64,000 bases of DNA from Odontocerum albicorne (lineage: Eukaryota > Arthropoda > Insecta > Trichoptera > Odontoceridae), in contig OX463859.1 in the NCBI GenBank assembly GCA_949825065.1, positions 10,999,606 through 11,063,605 on the forward strand. The letters are read 5' to 3'. The notes under the pieces are model-generated. The model ran no database searches, was not told the origin of the DNA, and saw nothing but the letters and a program-made list of their open reading frames with translations. The first letter of the stretch is position 1; each line of letters begins with the position of its first letter. Both the position numbers and the translations under genes were made by a program. This document shows positions 56,690-64,000 of this stretch, one piece after another.

Positions 56690-57010
56690 CGTGAGAAATA
56701 GGCGCAAAATTGGCATATTGTTACTATTGCATAATATCCTTAACTGTCACGCCGCACCTTCTTATCTTATCGAGAATATTCCGCGTTTTCCGACAGTGGG
56801 CTTAGGCTACGCTCAAACATATTATATATTATCTACTGACTTTCGTACTTCACCGCTCTTCTTGTTTTACGTCCTCCTTTACTATCCATGCAGTTAGACT
56901 CTGGAACCAGTTACAAACTAATACTATAGTCGCTCCGTTATTGGCATTAAAAACTTTTGATTTCAAGTCAGTAATATGCGGTGTTTCTTTTTTTATTTTT
57001 CTTTCCTCTC
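56690..57010 (+). mobile_element. LINE C-terminal tail, frameshifted
   Basis: RRKIGILLLLHNILNCHAAP then SYLIENIPRFPTVGL correspond to RR....L.KIL....PSYL. After a shift SSFTIHAVRLWNQLQTNTI and APLLALKTFDFKS correspond to SF.V.AVRLWN.LP....S...FK, a standard non-LTR ending. It is probably the same broad group as family F. Confidence 0.75.
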
Positions 57011-57189
57011 CACCATCCCTTTTTTTTGTTGATTGATGATATCTCACTTTTATTTTGACAACGTATCATTTATTGTTTATGAATTTTGTCTAAGTGAATA
57101 ATGGTTTGAATATTTTTTTGTTGCTGTGTAACTTTCATTACTTTTGTCTGGTTGACTGGAAGAGATTACCATCTGGCAATCTTTTATTT

Positions 57190-57430
57190 CTTCTCAGTGT
57201 CATGTCAGGTCCCCCTAACGTTGAATATCACCTGAGAGTAGGTATCTTTGTCCCCGGCAGCCCGAAAAAGATCCCCAACGCTCCTTATACCAGTCCAATC
57301 ACGAATATTGCGGAACCAGGGGATTTGCCTCCTGCCAACACCTCTTCGACCCTTTATTTTGCCTCGGATGATCAGGTGCAGTAATTTGTGCTTTGCTCCT
57401 CTAAGTACATGACCCAAATAGGACACCTTT
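57190..57430 (-). mobile_element. LINE family E tail, intact 3' end
   Basis: Frame 57205-57426: SYLGHVLRGAKHKLLHLIIR, GKIKGRRGVGRRQIPWFRNI, RDWTGIRSVGDLFRAAGDKD, TYSQVIFNVRGT, then TGA. This is the best-preserved end of family E. A SINE body scrap (TCTGGTTGACTGGAAGAGAT) lies just outside at 57148-57182. Confidence 0.9.
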
Positions 57431-57973
57431 CGGATTTTTCTGGCAATAAACCTACTAAATTATTTTACAATGAAGTATTGAATAAATAAATAAACTATAA
57501 TATTAAATACATTGAAACCATATATGGCAGACTTTTAGTGAATCATGATACTTCCATCATTCGAATACTAAGTATTGATACATGCTTTCATGTGACAAAG
57601 TATCCTTGTATATAGTCAGTGTCGTAACACAATGCTGTCGAGATATCGCACAAGGGGCAGAGCATAGCAGACAGAGAAAGAGAGAGAAAGAGTAAGGGCT
57701 GGATATGGGGTGGGGATGTTATTTGTCGCGCCATTAAGCCAGAGGAATTCCCGCGCCATCAGGGAGCTGCCGAGCGAGAAATGCCGCTGAGTTGGCGTCC
57801 TCTGCTCATTCTCAACTGTAATAGCATACGCCATTTTGGTGACAAATTCAAAAATCTGTTAAAAATAGCAGAAATACAGTCCAGTTAATTTAAGGGTGAT
57901 AGGTTACTCGGCCGAGTTAGGCCTATTATTTGCATACTCTACTTTCACCTTTTGTCTGGTATATATTTCAATA
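57431..57973. other. Unassigned with a purine-rich block
   Basis: GAGAAAGAGAGAGAAAGAGT at about 57675 is followed by a GC-richer stretch to about 57835. No coding support. Confidence 0.4.
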
Positions 57974-58133
57974 CAGTAAACTTTTGACTATCCGGGGTCG
58001 CATTAACCGAGTTACGGATTAATTTATTTCAACTATTTTTGTAAATATAAAAATAATTAATAAAATATATTTAAAAAAAATCGAATGTTTTCATTGTCCC
58101 GGTTACAACGATCCCGGCTAATCGAATCTACTG
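57974..58133. mobile_element. 160-bp pogo/Tigger-like MITE
   Basis: The left end CAGTAAACTTTTGACTATCC and the right end, read inverted, CAGTAGATTCGATTAGCCGG, are flanked by TA on both sides (57972-57973, 58134-58135). The CAGTA...CGA.TA.CCGG terminus is typical of pogo-type elements. The inner parts GGGGTCGCATTAACC and GGGATCGTTGTAACC continue the inverted repeat. No transposase. Confidence 0.85.
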
Positions 58134-58310
58134 TATTTCATACATAATTTAACGCGTAAAGGTGTTTTTCACAATACCTTGAAATTCCTCGAGATACATA
58201 TGTTTATTTTCTTTTTGTTCTCACTGTCATTTGTTTTCCTTTCTCTTGTACTTCAATTCCCTTCCCCGAGCAGAATAATACAATAATATAATAACACGAG
58301 TATTCGCTAA

Positions 58311-59405
58311 ATCAATATACCTATATTAAAACGTGTAGCTTCTATAAGGGACTTAGGAATTATATTTGATGAAAAACTTTCATTGATAGAACATGTGAAT
58401 AAAATCACTCGGGAGAGTTCAAAAATCTTGGGATTTGTACTAAGAACTGCCCAACATTTCTCAGATTTTCGAACATTAAAACTGCTGTACTGCTCATTGG
58501 TACGTAGGCGCCTTGACTACAACTCATCAATATGGTCTCCTCATTACGCCGCCCATGCGCAAACTTTAGAACGTGTACAAAACAAATTTCTAAGATTCAT
58601 ACATTTTAAACTTGGAATACCACATAAACAAAGAAATTATCCCTACTTATTAAATGCAATGAAACTCTTGAATCTGTGTGACAGAAGAAAAACAGCCGAT
58701 ATAGTACTGCTATACAAAATCATTCACTCAGTGATTGATGCACCTCACTTACTCGCAAGCATTTCATTTCGTATTCTCACTAGATCCACAAGACAGCTCA
58801 ATCTCTTTTATACCGAAAATTGCTATACTAATTATAAAATCAACTCCTCTATAATTCGTATACAAAGACTTGGAAATGAGTTTTGCAACAATTATAAATA
58901 ACCTAATATAAACGAAACATTCAGGACAACACTTCGCCTCTGGAGTTGAGTAACCCTGCATCAACATGTGGAAAGTTTCGATTCTGCAAAGCAACTTGCA
59001 TCTCGTTCTACAAGTGAGCCCATCTGTTTTTTTGTATCTCAAGATCTGTCCATAAAATTCTCAAAAAATGCAATTTTTGTTCTATGTAAGCGTTGTTCCA
59101 CTAAAAACAAATCTGAGTTCTTCACCTCTATAAAATAAGTATCCGACTATTACGTAAGTCTGCTTGGTGAAGTTAGGTAATATTTTGTGGTATACATACA
59201 TACATAACATATATTGAACTTAAATATACGCATAATTATTAAATAATTTTAAACAATGACTGTAATCTATTATTACTGCTGCTTTTGTATCTTCATGTTA
59301 GTTTAAGATAAAGTTTTGTATTATTTGTCAATAATTTTAAGTACTTGTATAACCTGTCACATGTTCATCTGTATATAAAGACACTTGTGTCGTTAATAAA
59401 ATAAA
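58311..59405 (+). mobile_element. LINE family G tail, long intact frame with 3' UTR
   Basis: A frame of 196 codons (58311-58901, stop TAA) has no start codon of its own. It reads VASIRDLGIIFDEKLSLIEH, SSKILGFVLRTAQHFSDFRT, LKLLYCSLVRRRLDYNSSIW, SPHYAAHAQTLERVQNKFLR, later DRRKTADIVLLYKIIHSVID and APHLLASISFRILTRSTRQL. This is the region after the reverse transcriptase in Jockey/CR1-like elements (RDLGV..D..L....H, SLVR..LEY...W.P, LE.VQ..FLR). The 3' UTR ends in TTAATAAAATAAAATTTAAA. Palm and endonuclease are missing. Confidence 0.92.
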
Positions 59406-59689
59406 ATTTAAAAAATAAATATCCACTATTTGTTATTTTATTTATAATATTAACCGTAGCTAAAGTTGGTTGGCTGGAAGTAATCGGTGAATATCAAAAT
59501 TTATAAGGATTTTTTGCATGATAAAACCATTTTAATCAAAGAATAAATGAACAAGTCGCAATGAATTGTTAAATTAATAAGAAAAAACATAAAATGCAGC
59601 CATTTTTTATATATGAGCATATTATATACTTTCGACTTCTTAAAACCAAAATTACAATAAGCTAAAATAGCTTACAATAATAATTACAA
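59406..59689. other. Unassigned
   Basis: Nothing recognised. Confidence 0.35.
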
Positions 59690-60000
59690 TAAAAAGTACA
59701 ATTTATATAGCTCCGGTTAAATGGCATACTCTCCTCAAAGGCGCTTTAACTCGAGATTCGAATCAACTTTTATTGATAGAGTAAAAAAATATTAAAAAAT
59801 AATCTCATATTATAAGTTGAGTGTAAGGATATGAAGGAAGGAGCTGCGGTCATTAGATTACGTACTTCTTTGCATCTGCATTTGTTTATAAACAAATATT
59901 CGGTAAAAAATTTACCAACGAAAGACAATCTACAAAGACACCTTTGTAGATCAGTCGATATGTGTTGGTAATACGAGTACATTCGGCTTTAGGTGTAAGT
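59690..60000 (-). mobile_element. Repeat B copy, near full length
   Basis: AATTTATATAGCTCCGGTTA, CTCCTCAAAGGCGCTTTAAC, TCGAGATTCGAATC, AAGGAAGGAGCTGCGGTCAT, ACGTACTTCTTTGCATCTGC, CTACAAAGACACCTTTGTAG and CATTCGGCTTTAGGTGTA. Contains the octamer at 59972. Confidence 0.82.
59972..59979. repeat. TA-CGAG-TA, putative footprint in repeat B
   Basis: Without CGAGTA the copy reads GGTAATACATTCGGC, matching AGTAACACATTCGGC in sister copies (56372, 9138 region), with C to T creating the TA. Confidence 0.78.
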
Positions 60001-60829
60001 ACATTCTGTTGTCCCTCGTCTACCCATACTGTTTCTAGGATCTAATTAGGTTCTCTTAGAGTGCGATTGTATTTGGAATAAAAATGAAATAAATCATACT
60101 TTGATGAAAGAGCTATCCGCGGGGTAGGGGAGGAATCTCGTCTATGTGTGCCACACTGGAGTGTAAAAAGGATAGTGGTGTCACAGATACAAACTTTCTG
60201 ATACAATAGACTGACATAAAATTATGTCACAAGGATATCCTTAAAGAAAGAATGATTAGAGCTTATCATTTTATATCGAATAAAAAGGAAAATAAAATAA
60301 AATTTCTTTTATAGGATAATAGCCAAATGTAAATTTTTTAGTAACATTTTTGAAAAGAACAATTGATGATATATCTAGAATTTTATTTCTTCAGATTCAA
60401 AAAATAAATTAGACCAAACATGGCGTCCGATTATTTATCTTTTGTACACAGTGTCCTCACGCTATCCTGCCAGTAAGTACTCCAAGTCACCCCGGAAAAC
60501 TAACTAAAAGGGGGTGGCGAGAGGGATGAAAGGACAGATTTTATTGCGAATCCCGAGATCCCACCCCACTGACACCAGAAGTGTTTAGCTCGGAGTGTTT
60601 GTTACTATTTGATGAGATTAACAGAGCACGAAATGCATTAAAACGAAAAGGATCTACGAATAATTATGTCAAACTATTTAATTTGTACATTATAAAATTC
60701 GTATTTCACACTTTATTATTCTTCATATCTCAGAAGAGATAACAACATATGTATGATAGTTGAAGTTCCTTTGTCCTGGTGAAAAAAAAACTATTTTCAA
60801 ACAAAAACTGATTCTTGTTAACCGAATAT
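60001..60829. other. Unassigned
   Basis: No supported feature; GC-richer patches at 60115-60180 and 60470-60600. Confidence 0.4.
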
Positions 60830-61445
60830 GAACATAAATTGATAATCGAACATGAACATGAATTGTGTCTGAATATGAATATAAATTGGCAACCAAACAT
60901 GATAGTACATTTTATTAGAATATGAATATAAATTGATAACCTAATAGGAACATAAATTGTATCCAAATCTGTAAACAAGTTGTATCCTTTATGAATATAA
61001 ATTCGTATACAATAGATAGTTTTCGAATATGAACATAAATTGGCAACAAAATGTGAACATGAATTTTATCTGAATATGAAAACAAATTGTATCCTAATAT
61101 GAATATAAATTGGTATCCATGTATGCACATAAATTGGTATCCAAATACGAAGAAAAAAATATTCTTATCATATATGTACAATATTGTATATAAATTGGCA
61201 TTCAAATTCGAAAATAAACTGTATCCGAATATGTAGACAAATTGTATCCTTATAAGAATATAAATTATCCAAATATGAACGCAAATCGTACCCGAATATG
61301 AACATAAATTGTATTCGAATATTACCTAACATTAATTTATAACTGAACATAAACATGAATTGTATCCGAATATGAACACAAATTGATGAATATGAACACA
61401 AATTCGTATGCAAATACGAACATTAATTTTATTCGCATATGAACA

Positions 61446-61453
61446 TACTCGTA
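61446..61453. repeat. TA-CTCG-TA, putative footprint in a minisatellite unit
   Basis: GAACATACTCGTAAATTATA loses CTCGTA to become GAACATAAATTATAATCCG, the normal unit phase (GAACATAAATTGTATCCG). Confidence 0.8.
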
Positions 61454-61480
61454 AATTATAATCCGAATATGAACATAAAT

Positions 61481-61714
61481 TGTATCTGAATTTAAATATA
61501 GATTGGTATCCAAACATGAACAAAAACTATGTTTGAATATGAACATAAATTGTAAACTGAACATGAACGTTAATTGTATCCGAATATGAACATAAATTGT
61601 ATCTGAATTTAAATATAGATTGGTATCCAAACATGAACAAAAACTATGTTTGAATATTAACATAAATTGTAAACTGAACATGAACGTTAATTGTATCCGA
61701 ATATGAACATAAAT
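61481..61714. repeat. Higher-order repeat, 117-bp period, two copies
   Basis: TGTATCTGAATTTAAATATA starts at 61481 and again at 61598. The following five minisatellite variants recur in the same order (GGTATCCAAACATGAAC, AACTATGTTTGAATAT, GTAAACTGAACATGAACG). A five-unit block was thus duplicated recently. Confidence 0.92.
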
Positions 61715-61761
61715 TTTATTCGAATATGAACATAGATCATAAGCGAATATATGAGTATGAT

Positions 61762-61839
61762 ATTGTAATTTATTTTATCAAACGCTGTTTATTCCACTTG
61801 TCGGTGGAATAAACTATGTTTGATAAAACAAATTACAAT
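61762..61839. repeat. Inverted repeat of retroelement tail D ends
   Basis: The arms 61762-61797 and 61804-61839 (36 bp, few mismatches, spacer TTGTCG) both equal the 3' end of tail D (GTGGAATAAAC...GTTTGATAAAA). It is a head-to-head pair. It could be a terminal-inverted-repeat structure or a recombination product. Confidence 0.85.
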
Positions 61840-62754
61840 GTCTTTAAACCTCCACAATTTTAATGGCTCAACTATAAATAATATATTAGTACCTATGAAT
61901 TGAAAATACAATATGTACACAGGATGTGTACAACCAAATTAATCTAACTCTGAAAGAGGAAAGATTGAAGACTTAAAGTAAGCATGTATGGTAGGATAAC
62001 ATATATCAACCTACACTAATAATATGATGTGATGATGATGACAACTGGGATGAATAAAATTTTTTGTTGATTTGACCTCAATCTAATCATGACTTTTTCG
62101 CTTTGAATTTTTATGAAGTTCTACAAGTAATATTCAGCTCTCATTCTGAAGCTAAAGACATAGCTTCAAAATTATTGCTTTCTTAACTAGATAATCAGCA
62201 ATCTCATGTTGAAGACTTTCCAGAGTTCTTTTGATATTTATATTCTTTATACAAATATTACCAAATAAATCATTCAACTGGTACAAGTCCAATTTTCACA
62301 TCGAGGATCAAATTCCTGTTATTAATTTAAACGACTCAGCTCTTTGATGACAAATTCGGTGACGACAGAACGAGACAAAAAATAATCCATAGTCACTTTA
62401 TTTTTTCTAACGCCTCGCCTCCTTCGTTTGATAGAAAGAGACACACTGCTTTAGATTCCTAGAATCAGAGTTGACACTCATTTTTGCCGCCTTTTAAATC
62501 GTTTTTTTTTTTAAATATTTGACAATTTTTTTTTCAAACTATTAACACTCTCAGTACCTAATAAAGGTATTAATTAGTATGTAATGAGTTGAAGAATTCT
62601 GGTATTTGGGAAATATATATTCTCAGAAGACGGAAAGGAGTATAAGATATGTTAAAAGACGAGCTGCAATAGGAAATAAAGTTAATGGGCTACTAAAAGA
62701 CATATACCCAACCCAAGCATTATAATTATCCGCCAAAATAATTGTTAACAATAG
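61840..62754. other. Unassigned
   Basis: A TGATGTGATGATGATG run at about 62030 resembles the microsatellite end of RTE elements. No coding part can be identified in front of it. Confidence 0.4.
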
Positions 62755-63090
62755 CGAACATATATGGGAGTGAAACATGGATATAAAAAAAATGAGTTGA
62801 GTGAATGCGATGGCAATGCGTTTATTGAAAAGAATGTGTGGCGTATTGATGTATAACATAATAAGAAATAACAGGACAAGCAGGAGTGGAAGTCGTGGTA
62901 CAGGATGACAGAAAACAAATAGTTGGACCAAGTTACTAAAATTTTTAAAAGAGTAAATCTAAGTAGTAAGAGACACCGAAGGGACTGTACGAGCAGATGT
63001 AAAGATGTAGAGGAGGCGAAGAAATTAGGATAGAAAATTTAGTTGGTCTATCTTCTTTGCCTACTCTAGTAAGCAAATAGCGTGAAGATA
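62755..63090 (+). mobile_element. LINE family A tail with internal deletion
   Basis: IYGSETWI, then MRLLKRMCGVLMYNIIRNN (frameshifted), a deletion of the LRWFGHV region, SGSRGTG, WTKLLKFLKE, RHRRDCTSRCKDVEEAK, and a NLVGLSSLPTLVSK end. It keeps the earliest motif (YGSETW) of the family. Confidence 0.8.
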
Positions 63091-63109
63091 CGTAGAACGT
63101 AGTGATCGA

Positions 63110-63240
63110 ATGATAAAAAAAATAACTGCGAACAACTGGAAGCAATATGCCCAAGATAAAAACAAGTGGAGATACGGGTGGTCTACATTCAATACTGCAG
63201 TCAATTGGGCTAATGATGATAATGTATATAATTCACTGAA
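63110..63240 (+). mobile_element. RTE-type LINE tail end
   Basis: MIKKITANNWKQYAQDKNKW matches ..I.......W.Q.A.DR..WR at the end of RTE tails (compare DRILWRQLGEAY at 19440). The following ANDDNVY region is AATGATGATAATG-rich, like an RTE 3' microsatellite. Confidence 0.6.
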
Positions 63241-63699
63241 TTATTTATAAACATAAAACTAAAAACTGTAAAATAAAATAAAATTTTAAAGCGTGAATAA
63301 TATACACGCGTATCAAATGTTTGTGACACTCGTTCGAATAGCTGCCTGCGAGCAGAACACAAATTGCACACAGACAAGTGACGGTCCTGTTTGTGAAAGA
63401 GAGAAAGACCGACAGTGTCATCCCGACTAGAAGTGTCCCATCCAGATAATGGAAAAGGAGGGGGGAGGGTCTCACCCGGGAACTAAACGATTCTCCCTGA
63501 CAAATGAGGATTGTAGGCGGGGTTGAGGGCGAGAGGGAACGTGGGGGAAGCTGATGAATGGGGATGTTAAACAGACATAATTATAATTTATGGCGTATTT
63601 TATTGGATAAATATAGAACACCCATAAATAGAGTACTATAAGGCAGGGAAACTACTAAAATATGGCTATTTTTGTACAAATTGTATTGGATTACACTTT
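63241..63699. other. Unassigned, purine-rich GC-richer block
   Basis: About 63310-63560 is clearly less AT-rich, with GGAGGGGGGAGGG and GAGGGCGAGAGGGAACGTGG tracts. No coding support or known repeat. Confidence 0.4.
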
Positions 63700-64000
63700 G
63701 AATTACCAAATGTATATTGTAAAACAGTACAATTGCTATAATTGTTAGCATTTTTTCCTTCTTCTTTTCATTCACCTTATCTCATCCATTTCGGCCACTT
63801 GAACTATCTTCCTCCATGTCTCTCTATCTAGACAGCCACTCGGGGATAGTTCGATCTCTTCAAGTCGTCTTCCTTTTTCTTATTAATGTCTTCTTGGGTC
63901 TCTTTTTGTGTCTATTTGGGAGTTTCCATGTGGCTATCTTCTGCGTAGACCTTTCGTTGCAAGTGCTCATACCAGAGTAGCCATGCTTCTTCTGCTTTAT
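63700..64000 (-). mobile_element. LINE tail fragment at window edge
   Basis: From the window end on the minus strand: EEAWLLWYEHLQRKVYAEDS, then TQKETQEDINKKKEDDLKRS, then in another frame DRETWRKIVQVAEMDEIR. This matches the LRWYGH..R......GRPK..W...V..D......DR..W.... tail layout, with two stops. The element continues beyond the window. Confidence 0.65.

Larger units (their letters stand above)
60830..61755. repeat. Degenerate minisatellite, about 23-bp unit, about 40 copies
   Basis: The unit is GAATATGAACATAAATTGTATCC with many variants. On the minus strand it gives spurious peptides such as CSYSDTIYVHIRIQ. Spacing is mostly 23-24 bp. Higher-order structure is present at 61481-61700. No coding role is proposed. 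Confidence 0.95.

Noticed and set aside
61332..61681. Minus-strand repeat protein
   Set aside because: Translation of a degenerate minisatellite, frame not maintained across the array.

Overview
This window looks like AT-rich (about 70% by eye) nuclear DNA from an arthropod, most likely an insect. It is full of degraded transposable elements and has no host gene I can recognise. The clues are tRNA-derived SINEs, 5'-truncated non-LTR (LINE) tails, mariner and hAT remnants, pogo-like and other TA-flanked MITEs, long (AT)n tracts and a short TTAGG-type interstitial repeat. There are no operons, ribosome binding sites or other bacterial features, and I cannot name the species.

Layout. 0-10 kb: SINE pieces, remnants of a LINE tail family (here family A), an RTE-type tail, a 259-bp (AT)n tract, an interspersed repeat (here repeat B) and two unrecognised ORFs. 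10-20 kb: mostly unassigned AT-rich DNA, a 243-bp foldback, a 607-bp hAT derivative with target-site duplication, a second (AT)n tract and the best-preserved LINE tail (RTE type, about 18944-19474). 20-30 kb: family A tails on both strands, a mariner remnant, a 215-bp MITE and a nested cluster at 25.7-26.7 kb. 30-42 kb: four tandem arrays built from pieces of transposons, more family A tails, one reverse-transcriptase palm fragment and a mariner fragment. 42-57 kb: SINEs, repeat B, several LINE tail families and a mariner end ending in CGAG. 57-64 kb: a pogo-like MITE, a long LINE tail, a 0.9-kb degenerate minisatellite, an inverted repeat and further LINE tails.

The most striking signal is not a gene. 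The octamer TACGAGTA (or its complement TACTCGTA) occurs about 30 times by my hand count, where base composition predicts about two or three. Where an empty site can be reconstructed from sister copies (the conserved GKGRPRK codons of a LINE, a SINE, a minisatellite unit, the 73-bp units of an array, LINE 3' ends), the octamer is exactly a 6-bp insertion at a TA, i.e. TA-CGAG-TA. That is the expected excision footprint of a Tc1/mariner-like DNA transposon whose ends read CGAG, as known for Minos. The window therefore seems to record heavy cut-and-paste traffic of a largely vanished element.

Nothing here forms a working pathway. The elements are related by nesting (transposon in transposon), by 5' truncation, and by local tandem amplification of LINE and SINE pieces into satellite-like arrays.
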